Assembly (NCBI GenBank): GCA_023091735.1
Contig: JALKBU010000044.1
Location: forward strand, 47,035 to 111,034
Length of the DNA stretch: 64,000 bases
Reading direction: 5' to 3'
Source: Trichomonas tenax
Taxonomy: Eukaryota > Parabasalia > Trichomonadida > Trichomonadidae
Shown here piece by piece: positions 19,159-29,262 of this stretch. The first letter of the stretch is position 1, and the number at the start of each line of letters is the position of its first letter. Below the pieces are notes generated by a model. The model was given only the letters and a program-made list of their open reading frames with translations, had not been told where the DNA came from and ran no database searches. The translations under genes were made by a program, and so were the position numbers.

Positions 19159-21225
19159 ATGGAGATTTCTTTATCTTATTATCCAATGCTTCACGCAGCG
19201 CCAATCAATAGAAATGGGCTCTGCGCGTTCAAGCTCGCTGGACACAGCACGCAAAAATTCGCATTTATTGGTTCAGATGGAATTTTGAAATATTATCGAT
19301 TCGATAAAGCCGTTTTAAATCAAAGACATCAGTCCAGTGTGATATCAAATACTAATGAGTGCGTTATTTCCAGTGAAGATGCAGTGATTGTCTCTCATTT
19401 AAAGGGAGTTTCGAGATATAATAGGAAAGGAAATCACGTAAAGACAGAAAAAATACCATTCGACAATCATGTCACAGCAATGATCGAGCACGGACCAAAA
19501 ATTCATGTCGCTTCAGGCACAATGAGTTATACAATTGGAGTTCCTGAATCTTCCATTGTTTATGATTCTCCAATCATTGGATTCGCTGTAGCAAACAATG
19601 TGTCATATGCTTGTATTGCTTCAGGATGCATTTATTCATTCGTTCCCGGTCAATCACAGTTACTTCACACTCTTCCATGTTCTTTGACAATGATTTCGTC
19701 CATTCATCACACGAAGACTACAGCATATCTCGTTGTTGGATCAGCTGACAAAAAATTAAGGATTTATGACTCATTTGATAAAGAAATATCAACAATCGAA
19801 CTTCAATCACCTGCAACAGCAATGAGTGAGTTTGATATTGATGGAGATGGTTTTCCAGAGCTATTTGTTGCAATGGAGAATGGAAATGTCTGTTTGATAT
19901 CTCTCGCTTTGATTGAGTCTCCGAGGGTATTAACTTCGATCTCTGTTGGCTTTTCAGCGACAAACGTTGAAGCAGGGTACATCTACTCATCGAATCTTGT
20001 CTCAGCGATCGTTTCATCACAGTCTGGACATCTCGGAATCGTTTCTGCAGAACCGCGTCGTGATCGCTCTCTTTTGACATCAATCGCACCAAACGTCACT
20101 GAACAAGAGTTGGAAGCGCTTAGAACCGAAATCAAAGGACTCGAGAATGTCTCAAAACTCAACTCCTATCAGAGATCTATTGCTCCTGTGCAGACAAAAA
20201 TCGAACTTCGTGGTGATGTTCATACACAGAGCTTTGTTATGATCATTGAGTCTGAGAAACCAATTTCTCGTGTTTCTATTGGAGCAACAATTCAAATAAT
20301 GGTGAAATCGCGAAACGATTGCCAGACAACTATATTCATGGCGAAGCGCAAAGCTCCAAACAGCTGTGCAGTTATTACACCCGTTGATCAAAATACAACA
20401 CGCGTCACTTTCGACATCTCTTATGAAACTGGCAGCGGTGGTGATTTGCAAGCATTCGTCAACTACGCAGGAAGTCCTTCAGTTTTCTCGAAGGAGTTCC
20501 AGTTAAAGCCTTTTGGTCTTCTCAAGAAGCTTCCTTCAGATCCTCTCGAAGGACTCAAGGATGATTCACTTGCTGCCGTTGAACTTGTTGCTCATGGTGG
20601 TGCTTCAGCTGTTTTCCATTCTATTGTCGCTAACACATTCCCTTCAAGTCCAGAAGAAGATGTTGTCTCTTCTTTCTCGTCGGGTGTTGTTTGTGCACCA
20701 CTCTCAGTTATCTTAAGTGGCGACAAGTTGACAGTCCGCAGCTTGTTCTTGCCTCTCGTCATACAGATAAGATCATACTTATTGGGCGCAATGAATGAAC
20801 AGAAGCAATCTGTGACATTCGAAACGCACTTAGGAAAGAGTTGTGTTGACGCATTCTTCGCTGCCATTGAGCAGAGATTCTTTGAAGTTAACAGAGCAGC
20901 ATCAGACCACATGAAGCTTGCCGCTCTCAAGGAAGTCAGGAATGCAACTGTTGCTTCAAACTCTATCGCAGCAAACGAAGAGACTGCAAGATTGATGGCT
21001 GAAGCACAGGAAATCGAAAAAAGATATGAAGAATGTTCTGCTGAATATTTCTCATACATGGATGTAATTCATCAGTTTTACGTCGAGATGTGGAAGATTG
21101 ATAACATCAGCGCTTCAAACAGCATCAGTGAGTTAGACAGCGTTATCAAAGATGCAATTGATGAAAATTCAATGAAATCATTGATAAACTTCATGAAGAC
21201 ATGTCCGCCACAAGGAAAAGCTTAA
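19159..21225 (+). CDS. BBS7: Bardet-Biedl syndrome 7 homologue (BBSome subunit)
   Basis: The 688-residue length is close to human BBS7 (715). Order and landmarks match. An N-terminal beta-propeller (~1-310) includes FDIDGDGFPELFVAMENGNV and SSQSGHLGIVSAEP. A short coiled coil follows at ~315-345 (EQELEALRTEIKGLENVSKL). A beta-sandwich GAE-type domain spans ~360-480 (NTTRVTFDISYETGSGGDLQAFV, then FQLKPFGLLKKL). A platform and helical C-terminus end in KDAIDENSMKSLINFMKTC, matching the family's last helix. The BBSome is a coat that moves membrane proteins in and out of cilia, consistent with a flagellate. The ATG is preceded by an A-rich leader. BBS2 has a similar architecture, but the GAE and C-terminal segments fit BBS7 better. 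Confidence 0.85.
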   Translation: MEISLSYYPMLHAAPINRNGLCAFKLAGHSTQKFAFIGSDGILKYYRFDKAVLNQRHQSSVISNTNECVISSEDAVIVSHLKGVSRYNRKGNHVKTEKIPFDNHVTAMIEHGPKIHVASGTMSYTIGVPESSIVYDSPIIGFAVANNVSYACIASGCIYSFVPGQSQLLHTLPCSLTMISSIHHTKTTAYLVVGSADKKLRIYDSFDKEISTIELQSPATAMSEFDIDGDGFPELFVAMENGNVCLISLALIESPRVLTSISVGFSATNVEAGYIYSSNLVSAIVSSQSGHLGIVSAEPRRDRSLLTSIAPNVTEQELEALRTEIKGLENVSKLNSYQRSIAPVQTKIELRGDVHTQSFVMIIESEKPISRVSIGATIQIMVKSRNDCQTTIFMAKRKAPNSCAVITPVDQNTTRVTFDISYETGSGGDLQAFVNYAGSPSVFSKEFQLKPFGLLKKLPSDPLEGLKDDSLAAVELVAHGGASAVFHSIVANTFPSSPEEDVVSSFSSGVVCAPLSVILSGDKLTVRSLFLPLVIQIRSYLLGAMNEQKQSVTFETHLGKSCVDAFFAAIEQRFFEVNRAASDHMKLAALKEVRNATVASNSIAANEETARLMAEAQEIEKRYEECSAEYFSYMDVIHQFYVEMWKIDNISASNSISELDSVIKDAIDENSMKSLINFMKTCPPQGKA

Positions 21226-21447
21226 GGAAATCATCCTTTTTATTGATAAATGTTTGTTATTATTAATAAATTCAAATTATTTTTGAAAATCACAAATCCA
21301 TTAAGATTTCAGATACATATAGAGCATAACTAATATTTACTCGTTAATATGAACAAACAACAAACTTTTCATCGATATAATAAAAATATCAAAATGAAAA
21401 GTACCTTATACAGCGTCAACAGTACTAAAATTAACGTGTTATAGCAA

Positions 21448-21843
21448 TTAATAAACTTCAAGTCGCGTTTTTTGATATAAAATAATGAAAGCAACAAAAC
21501 CGACAAAAACCGCCATGTCACCACCAAGGACGCACCACAGGCATTGCTAATTCACGACAATGCAGTACCATAATACAATAATAAAGGCAATAGATGAAAC
21601 AAACGAGATAAGTAAGCAGAATATCAACGAATCAACGGAAAATATTTCGCAGACATTCTCATGTGAAAACGTTAAATCATTTATTTTTGTGATATATGTC
21701 ATTGCAAAAATGCAAGATAACGCTGCAGGTATTATAGTGAATATTGGCCACCAAACATATGTTGCAGCACATCCAGCAATGTAAAGAGTCAAAGCAATAG
21801 ATCCAAAAACTCCAATTACAATATATGGAGCCGCTTGAATCAT
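21448..21843 (-). pseudogene. VPS55: Vps55/LEPROT-like membrane protein with one in-frame TAG
   Basis: From the ATG at 21843-21841 the frame encodes 98 residues, then TAG (21549-21547), then 32 more codons to TAA at 21450-21448. The total of 131 positions equals the length of human LEPROT proteins. The protein has four transmembrane segments. The first reads IVIGVFGSIALTLYIAGCA, the second includes YVWWPIFTIIPAALSCIF, and the third ISFVSSIAFIIVLWYCIVV. The fourth, beyond the stop, contains LGGDMAVFVGFVAFIIL, matching the family's final helix. Vps55 acts with Vps68 in late-endosome-to-vacuole transport. An initiator TCATA lies 14 nt before the ATG, so transcription may persist. Sequence error, readthrough or a fresh pseudogene are all possible. 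Confidence 0.78.
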
Positions 21844-21855
21844 TCCCTTATGTTT

Positions 21856-21860
21856 TATGA
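21856..21860 (-). promoter_or_regulatory. Initiator of the Vps55-like gene
   Basis: Minus-strand TCATA puts the +1 A at 21858, about 14 nt before the ATG at 21843. This supports the shorter start over an upstream extension of the frame. Confidence 0.5.
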
Positions 21861-22069
21861 ACTGAAAACATGAATGAAAGATAATATTCCAATAATATAT
21901 TGTATTGTCACCAATTATTTTGGAATTTGTTGGCAATAATTATTCAAAATTTTAATACTTCATCATAATGAGTCATACTATAGCTCATTGACATATATAA
22001 CACGTGCATGATGCATTATGAATAGATAGTTTAGATGGAACAAAAATAACGGATTTGAAATTAATAAAA

Positions 22070-23206
22070 TTATGGTGTAAAAGGCTTTGCTTCAAAAAAT
22101 GCTTTCATCTTCTTGAACCTATCCATGTGGATCATGGCAACACTCTCTGATTCAGGTATTCCGTATGCTGCTCTAAATTCAGGACTTGCGCAAACGCACA
22201 TTCCCGCAGATCGGAATAATGTGTGAAAAGTATCAGCAGAGTTAGGTGGATGGTCACAGAATCCTCCCCATTCTCTTTGAGACACATGCAGCAGGAACTC
22301 CATCATTGCATTTTCATCCCAGAAAGGACCGATGTTGAGATAGTTGGAAATAGTTCGTGCAGGTGATCCAAGCCACCACGAATAACAAGTATCAACGAGC
22401 TTATTCGTTCTTCCATTGAATCCTCCAGAGAAAGGATCCTGGCTGTCAGCAATATACCTTATAACTTTGTTGAGATTGACAACATTCATTCTGTTGAGAA
22501 TGTGAAGAATGCCAATTGCACAATATGTATATCCTCCATGTGCTTCACAGTCAGGAACATGAGAAAATCCGCCTTCATAGGTCTGGCACTTAACAACGAA
22601 GTCAACTAAGTTCGCTGTCAACTCAGGAGTAATAATATTATACATCCATGCAACAAACAATGCGGAAAAAGTTGTGCGAATGTCAGATTCTCCTCCTGGA
22701 GATTGAGAAAATGATCCTTCTGGTTTCTTGCATTGCATTATGTAGTTGTAGAATGCGCGCTGATCGACCATATTGTAGGCTTCCTCAGATTGCAGGAGTC
22801 CAAGAAAGTTTGAGCATTCATATAAAGGAATCATCGATGGTAGTCATTGATGAGCCCTAACCATCCACAGTGAGTGTTTATGTGATTTCATAAGTTCTAT
22901 TGCATTTTTCTCAAAATTTTCGTAATTTATTTGATTATCGAATTTCATTGTGAACATTGGCATTAAAACATGGAATGCCGTCCACACATCATATATCCCA
23001 TCACTCATAGTGTGTATAGATGCGTTCATTCGAGAAATTAACCAAGTTTTGAATTCATTAACTTTTAATTCTGTATTTTCTCGAAGATTTTTTGTAATTT
23101 CATTCTCTAACAATTCTATATCATGTGAGGACCATGTTTCATGGTTATCATCGTTGAATTTTTGCTTAAAAAGAACGACTTTGGATGCCATGAATAAATA
23201 TGCCAT
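22070..23206 (-). pseudogene. Protein farnesyltransferase beta-subunit-like gene, interrupted
   Basis: The gene keeps one frame from the ATG at 23206 to the stop at 22070 but is cut by TGA at 22846-22844. The downstream part is a clear prenyltransferase beta barrel: SEEAYNMV, SPGGESDIRTTFSALF, NIITPEL, EAHGGYTYC. Zinc ligands are present as Asp and Cys in LVDTCYSWW and His in ADTFHTLF. This enzyme attaches a farnesyl group to CaaX proteins. The upstream 120 residues are helical and match the family poorly. Between them about 45 residues (one barrel repeat before the EEAY segment) are missing. A GGTase-I beta subunit is the alternative, since VDTCYSWW recalls it. The stop plus deletion make a working enzyme unlikely. 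Confidence 0.75.
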
Positions 23207-23293
23207 GTAAATTTAACTTTACCACCAATTTTTCGGATTTGTGTCACCCCTCAATATATTTTATAAACCTTTAAATTTAATTTGTTTTTTTAA

Positions 23294-23599
23294 ATGGAGG
23301 TCGAAGATTTAAGGACAAGAGTTGAAATGCTTGAAGAAAGAGGCAAAACTCTGATGGTTAGAGAGAGGGACCTCGCAAAAAGATTCAAAGAACTTTCATC
23401 TAAATTTACAGAAATTTATTCTTCAAATGAAATCATTGAACTACTCCAAAAGTACCAGGAACTTAACAAAAAGGTTTTGCTGTTGCATAATATGAATGAT
23501 CATAGATATAATGCAAATGATAAAACAAAAGAATATAAAGAAATCGTTAAACAGCCAGATTCTGATGCCACAATACACATCAATCCTCTGGAAATATAA
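23294..23599 (+). CDS. Small coiled-coil protein, 101 residues
   Basis: The ATG follows an A/T-rich leader 88 bp from the divergently oriented farnesyltransferase-like start. Residues 3-65 form a continuous coiled coil (VEDLRTRVEMLEERGKTLMV then EIIELLQKYQELNKKVLLL). The C-terminal 35 residues are polar. No signal, membrane or catalytic motif is present, and no family is recognised. A clean heptad pattern and a proper ATG support a real gene. Confidence 0.7.
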   Translation: MEVEDLRTRVEMLEERGKTLMVRERDLAKRFKELSSKFTEIYSSNEIIELLQKYQELNKKVLLLHNMNDHRYNANDKTKEYKEIVKQPDSDATIHINPLEI

Positions 23600-24481
23600 T
23601 ACAATACGCTATATAGAATTTGTTGAATAAAATATCCTTGTACAATATAATTACCTAAACAAATTTAGATTTATTAACAAAACTTATGGATGTGTGCATT
23701 GGGCACTTTTTTGATGCGCGCGGATTTTGCTGATTTACAGATCGCGCAAAGCTCCTCGAAAACCCCCCAAATATTCATTCATTACCCTGCAATATTTAGC
23801 CTCCCACCTGATTAAATTTTATAAACCCTAACTATTATCGTCCCCCATTTTTCTACCAATGCCCCTTTTTTATCTACTAAAACCATCCCCTTTATATTGA
23901 TTTATACCCCTTTTTAGTCAATAATCTCCCTCATTTTTTTGTTCTGGCCCTTTATTTTTCTTAAAAAGTGACAGAACGAGCTGATCATGCACATTCATCA
24001 TAAACCTCTCAAAATTGAATTGCGCATGCGCTGCGCCGATCATGAGCAAATTCGCTCAACACGCTCTATGATAGCGGTATTGCAAATAACTCATATAAAG
24101 GAATGGAAACAAAAAAGGGCATATTTAACTTTTGAGATAGTTTTGATTTTCTTATATTGTATATATGATGAAAGAATTGTAATATACACATCTAGGCAAT
24201 ATGAATGGCAGTTAATTTTTAGTTTGAAACACATGATTAAAATTATCATAGGAAAAATTTGAAATTGTGAGGAATAAATGGACGGATTCAACTACAAGTA
24301 GATAGTATAGTACGAAGGACTAACTACCAAATGAAGAAAACTACAAGTATCTTGTGATGACTTTGCGTGCTCTGTTTACCAGCTGATATTAGAGTACATT
24401 ACTCACACGGATGCTGCCAGTCAGGTTTTGCTTTTCATAGAAATTATAAATACGTCATGTAAACAGACTTCATTTTTTGGA
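23600..24481. other. Intergenic region with periodic C-runs and a GC-rich palindromic patch
   Basis: From 23760 to 23950 runs of three to six Cs recur every ~15-30 nt in T/A-rich sequence. AAAAAGTGAC at ~23963 is followed by a GC-rich patch with GCGCATGCGC around 24022. TACGTCATGTAAAC lies at ~24451. No gene is supported; the 91-codon ORF at 23987 spans the palindromic patch. Confidence 0.55.
24470..24474 (+). promoter_or_regulatory. Initiator of the ARM-like gene at 24482
   Basis: TCATT with +1 A at 24472 lies 10 nt before the ATG at 24482. The TCATGTAAAC word sits just upstream at ~24455. Confidence 0.5.
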
Positions 24482-25825
24482 ATGTCAAATAATATGAAGC
24501 AAGTGAGAATGTCAATGAAACCAGCGCTTCCTTCACTGAGGCCTGTTTCTCCTGCGACAATATCCGACACTCCACGTGGCATCAAGCCGCCATCGAAATT
24601 GGGCGCTCCTACACGTTATACAACAGATTTCCAAGTAAATCGTTCATTATTTAGTCACTCACCACGACAAAAAAAGATGTTTTTGCCAAAGGCTGAAGGG
24701 GAAAAACCAAAAGAACAGCAAGAAGAGCTTCCTGAACAAAAACCGTCTGATATCATATTAATTGAAGACTTAGTACCAAGAATTCCTGATTATACGTATC
24801 AGGATATGGATATAGAAACTGCTGATCCATATAGTATCTCTCCAGTTTTGGACAGAATTCTTTGTATTACAATATCATGGAAACCAGATGAGGTAAAGCA
24901 ATATATACAGTACCCAATCATTTCTGAACTCGAAAGTAAGCTTTTCGCGTTAATAGATATCAATGATTTCCTTCTGAGAACAATTATTTGTAAAATTATT
25001 TTGTGTTTGGCTCTAGATTCGTCCTCATCATTGCTTCTTCCTGTTTCAAGGATCTTCTACAAACTCAGCAATGACAGTATGAACGATTTATACTTTTTAG
25101 AAGAAAACATTGATCAAATTCTCATTCAATTAATTATGAATTCTCCTATTGAATCAAAGGTTTTTGCTGCCGGCGCACTTAAAAATATTGCCAGCTACAA
25201 AGGAATTGCAGATCGTCTTGCCGAATCTAAGGTTTTCGATATATTTAATGAAATTATGGATGAACCAGAAGCTGATGATACACTGAAAGTTCAGATGATA
25301 TCAGCAATCAAGAACGCCTGCAAGTCAAAATTATTCCAGTATAAGTTGCTCAAAACAACAATTTTATCGAGGACTGCGGGAGATCCTATAATGTTCAACG
25401 AAGTGTTAAGAATATGTGCAATTCTTCCTGATGTTCCAATTGACCAGCGCACAAAGATTATGTCTTACATACCAAAGAAGCAGTTTGATGATGAAAACCT
25501 TATATCATTAGTAACAAAAAGTATTCTCACTCTATCAAAAGAACTTGAAACAACAGTAGAATGTGCAAATGCAATCCTTTACTTACTTCCTATAACCAAA
25601 GAGTATCCCGAATACCAGCTTGCTTTGCTCCAAATTGGTGCGAAATCCGCACAAGCAGATGTTTGCATAACAATCTTTGAAAGCAACAAAGTAATTCTGG
25701 ATATACTGAAAGGTGAAGAGAGAGATATCGAGCTTGGCATTGCTGCCTTTCAGATCGTCAAACTTTACAAAGATCCGTCCCTTGCACAAATTATTGAAGA
25801 TTACACCAATGCTTTTAACTTCTAA
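24482..25825 (+). CDS. Armadillo/HEAT-like protein with disordered N-terminus
   Basis: The first ATG at 24482 gives 447 residues; an earlier frame opening uses TTG and would include the promoter. Residues ~1-110 are Pro/Lys/Gln-rich and disordered (KPALPSLRPVSPATISDTPRG). Residues ~125-447 form paired amphipathic helices of ARM type (SKVFAAGALKNIASYKGIADRLAESKVF; ALLQIGAKSAQADVCITIF). A resemblance to ciliary ARMC2 in layout (disordered N-terminus plus ARM repeats) is possible but not shown. There are no catalytic motifs. Confidence 0.85.
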   Translation: MSNNMKQVRMSMKPALPSLRPVSPATISDTPRGIKPPSKLGAPTRYTTDFQVNRSLFSHSPRQKKMFLPKAEGEKPKEQQEELPEQKPSDIILIEDLVPRIPDYTYQDMDIETADPYSISPVLDRILCITISWKPDEVKQYIQYPIISELESKLFALIDINDFLLRTIICKIILCLALDSSSSLLLPVSRIFYKLSNDSMNDLYFLEENIDQILIQLIMNSPIESKVFAAGALKNIASYKGIADRLAESKVFDIFNEIMDEPEADDTLKVQMISAIKNACKSKLFQYKLLKTTILSRTAGDPIMFNEVLRICAILPDVPIDQRTKIMSYIPKKQFDDENLISLVTKSILTLSKELETTVECANAILYLLPITKEYPEYQLALLQIGAKSAQADVCITIFESNKVILDILKGEERDIELGIAAFQIVKLYKDPSLAQIIEDYTNAFNF

Positions 25826-28651
25826 TTTCGTTTCTTTTTGTTTTTACACTATAAATTCATTGTATGTACATATTAATTATCAATAATTTCACTTTTTACA
25901 ACCAGAAAAGGCAATTTAATCAAAAATCATATCAAGTCTGAATTTTGACAGTGTGTTACAAAATAATTTTTTTTTCTGGAAAAATTTCATCGATGATTCT
26001 CGAATTCATCACAATACAAATCTTTAGGCTTTTAATATGATGTCAATAAGTGGACTTCATACAGTATGTTTGTGTCAAAATAGCTCAGAAATGCCAAGCC
26101 AAATGTCACAATTCTCAAAATTACGTTTAATTCTCAATGAAATACTAATTAATGGCTGTGACACTCCCTTTCCCAGATTCAATTTGCTTGTAAATTTAAT
26201 AGTAGACATAGGGGGTAGTGTAGATGCTTAGACATAAATATCTAAGCTCTACTAACCTAAATTATAGAGTTCAAAATTATATTAGCTTATTATTATTTTC
26301 CCTTCTAAATCGATAAGTTTTGAATTGAAAATAATCGTATGTAATCAACAGAGTTACTGTGAGCTTTAGGATAGCTCAAAAAATACAGAATCACGCAATT
26401 TTGCTTTATTTTAACAGAAACATCTATAATTCAATATATTTTATCCTTCTGCATGCACAACAGGGCGATAGAGAATGGAATATAGTTGTTTATAGTTATT
26501 TTTCATTAGTTTGATAATATTAAATAGAGTTCTGATACTTTTGATAGGCGATGAAAAATATACAGTGTGTATGCATGAATTCTACTTATGCTTATTAATC
26601 TATGCTGTCAATATTGAAATAATCAGTATTAAAAAATTAATAAAAAAGACTAATTTTTCTATAATTAGACGGCAAATGTGCATTATAATATGTGCATGTG
26701 TTAAAAATACAATTTTTGATTTTTTGACATTTTGAAGCAATCACTTTACATTGTCAAAATTATATATCACAAGCATTTTTGCTATTTACGCTGTTTCTAA
26801 TAAGTTTCTCTGTGCAGGAAGGATGCACACGTATGCAAATAATTTATACTAAGTAGCATCAAAATTTAAGCGAATATTTTTAATATTTTCTCATTCACCT
26901 CCATATACACGTTTGATGCTCAACGCAGCATGGGAAAGCAAATACCCAAGTACATATGTTATGAAATAAAAGACTTGAGAAAATAAATTTTTATTTTTCT
27001 GAATTTGAGGCTTGTGGAAGCGCACAAATGATACACTCTCATATGAATAGTATAGTGTCACTTTTAATCCGACATAGCATATGATTTTTTTTTGATGAAT
27101 CTAATTATATGTTATAATTAGCTATCTATGATAAATAAATGCTCTACACACGCTATAATTTAGTGCTTCATGTCAAACAATCCCCAATCACTCTTCTGAA
27201 TATAAGATATTAAATATTTTTCATAAAATATTATAATAAACCATCAAAAACTGTGTGCATGTAATAAAGTATCTTTAAACAGCATGTTGACATCTTAAAT
27301 ACACACAATTTCATGGATTAATCAATCACAATAATTCTAGCATCGGGAGAATGTACATTAGCACAAATATTTATACAAAGGTAACAACAATATATAACTT
27401 GATGCACATGTATATACCAGTACTATAGTATATGAGTATAATAACTGATATGCTGTTTATGATCTTTTTGATGTGATGCACTCCAAATAACACATTGGTA
27501 TTCAGACACTTTTGAGATATTAATTTAGAGTGTATATCGACAATGCAGCAATAACAATGATAAACAACTAGATGACACATCTTACTAACATCAATATATT
27601 CTATACTCACCAAATATTAGTTAATATCACACATTTTCTGTTATAGGCAATTTTGAAATCATTAGCTTGAAGGCTTATATAGTGTTATTGATTTGAATTC
27701 ATATAACACATACTTCATATATTCTATATTCAATGTGTTAATGTTAATACCGCATTTTAACACTGAGATCTAAAATCTGTTGAGAGGGAAATTCGGGAAT
27801 ATTACAATACACACTTCACAGTTATATACACCGTTGTTTCACTATCATAGTCTAACAATTATATTTCCTGATTTATATATTTTTTGTTTAATAATATCTC
27901 GAGATTGGCGATGAAATTTTATAATCGCTTCAAACTCTCAGAGATCATGAAAAAACATATTGCCCATCTGCATGTATTACCATAAGGCCAGATGTTGATT
28001 ATTGGCCGAGATAAGGCCAAAAATACAAACTATACCAAAAATTTTCGGTATAGTTTGTTTTCTCCTCTCACTATTAACTTCAATATAGTCTTGATTATGA
28101 ATTTCTAACTGATTCAATACATATGTGTATCTAGCAGTTAAAAGAATTTTTATGTGCGTTTAGCTGTTACACAATAGGACATAAAGATAATCTGAACTTT
28201 TTCCATCCGATGGATAACCTTAAAGAGTGAGAAGGTCTTTGTCCAAAGAGTTCTTGGAAGTTAAATATAAGTGATCACAATATGGAAGGAACAGTACCAG
28301 TTTGCTATTAACCTTGCGCTATTTTCGATATATTCTGAAATGTTTAGGAAAACCGCTATTTTTTCCTCTCTATGGGGCGACCCAAGATACTTTCGTTAAA
28401 AATGCACAAAAATAGGCCCAATAACATGAAAAACGATATCATTAAAGTTCTCCTATTGAAAGATCATTTTAGAAATCTTTGATGATGATTTTGACAATTT
28501 CCCGGTTTACGTGTCAAAAAGGTCAAAAATGAAAGCAAATTTGATTTTGAGTTAACTTTTGGATATTATATGCGATGTGAACATTATTATTAATGTAAAA
28601 ACGAATTTTCAAAAATTATAAAAACGGTTTTCAATATAACGTATTAAAAAT
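25826..28651. other. 2.8-kb gene-free AT-rich region
   Basis: No ORF here has recognisable content. Within it, CAAACTATACC (28026-28036) and GGTATAGTTTG (28047-28057) form an 11-bp hairpin. TTTACGTGTCAAAAA lies at ~28506. A GTGTCACTTTT word lies at ~27056. Otherwise I see only AT-rich low-complexity sequence. Confidence 0.55.
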
Positions 28652-28951
28652 ATGAGCAGTGAAATCGATGGCATCTTGAAGAATCTCAGCACGATTCCGG
28701 GCATCATCGGTTGGATAGTTCTCAAAATGAACGGCCTCCCATATAAAACATCTCTCAGAGAAGCTGAATCTGTACATTATGCAGGATTAGTCGGCGAATT
28801 TGTTAAAAAAGCTAAGGCTTCTCTCGAAAATAGCTTACTTCCGGGTAGTATCAGTCAAATAAGAATCAGATCACATAAAAACGAAATAATCATCGTTCCA
28901 GATAATGATTTCATCCTTGTTGCTGTTCAGGATGCCGCTGTACTTGCTTAA
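28652..28951 (+). CDS. DYNLRB: Roadblock/LC7 dynein light chain
   Basis: The 99-residue protein has the length and order of the roadblock family. An N-terminal helix (SEIDGILKNLSTIPGIIGW) precedes a central strand pair with IVLKMNGLPYKTSL. A long helix follows (YAGLVGEFVKKAKASLENSL). Two final strands (QIRIRSHKNEIIIVPDNDF and ILVAVQ) complete the fold. Such subunits dimerise and bind dynein intermediate chains in cytoplasmic or axonemal dynein. The start ATG fits the family N-terminus. Bacterial MglB-type members exist, but the eukaryotic dynein form is the better match. Confidence 0.9.
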   Translation: MSSEIDGILKNLSTIPGIIGWIVLKMNGLPYKTSLREAESVHYAGLVGEFVKKAKASLENSLLPGSISQIRIRSHKNEIIIVPDNDFILVAVQDAAVLA

Positions 28952-29262
28952 TGATTTTAATAAATATCAGAAATTATTTGCTACCTTCATTTTTTTGGGC
29001 GTGAAGCTCAATACAATTTATATCTGCAACACATTTATAGAATGAGATTTTAACCTCTTAACTAATATTTTTATTTCAAATACAGTATTTTTGCCATATA
29101 ATTATTTTCTTACTTTCACTATATTATTGATATTTTTAAACAAACTTGTTATAGTATTAAAACAACATGGAATATGATATGATTTGTGATGTATTTAATG
29201 GGGTTGTAAATATAACATAAAAACAAAAAATAATGTATTATTTTATAAAAAAAACAAACAAT
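28952..29262. other. Short spacer between convergent genes
   Basis: The roadblock and SGNH-fold genes end toward each other. The spacer is AT-rich with A-runs, and no feature is seen. Confidence 0.6.

Noticed and set aside
23987..24262. 91-codon ORF after AAAAAGTGAC
   Set aside because: It reads through the palindromic GCGCATGCGC patch and is low-complexity and basic/hydrophobic without domain content.
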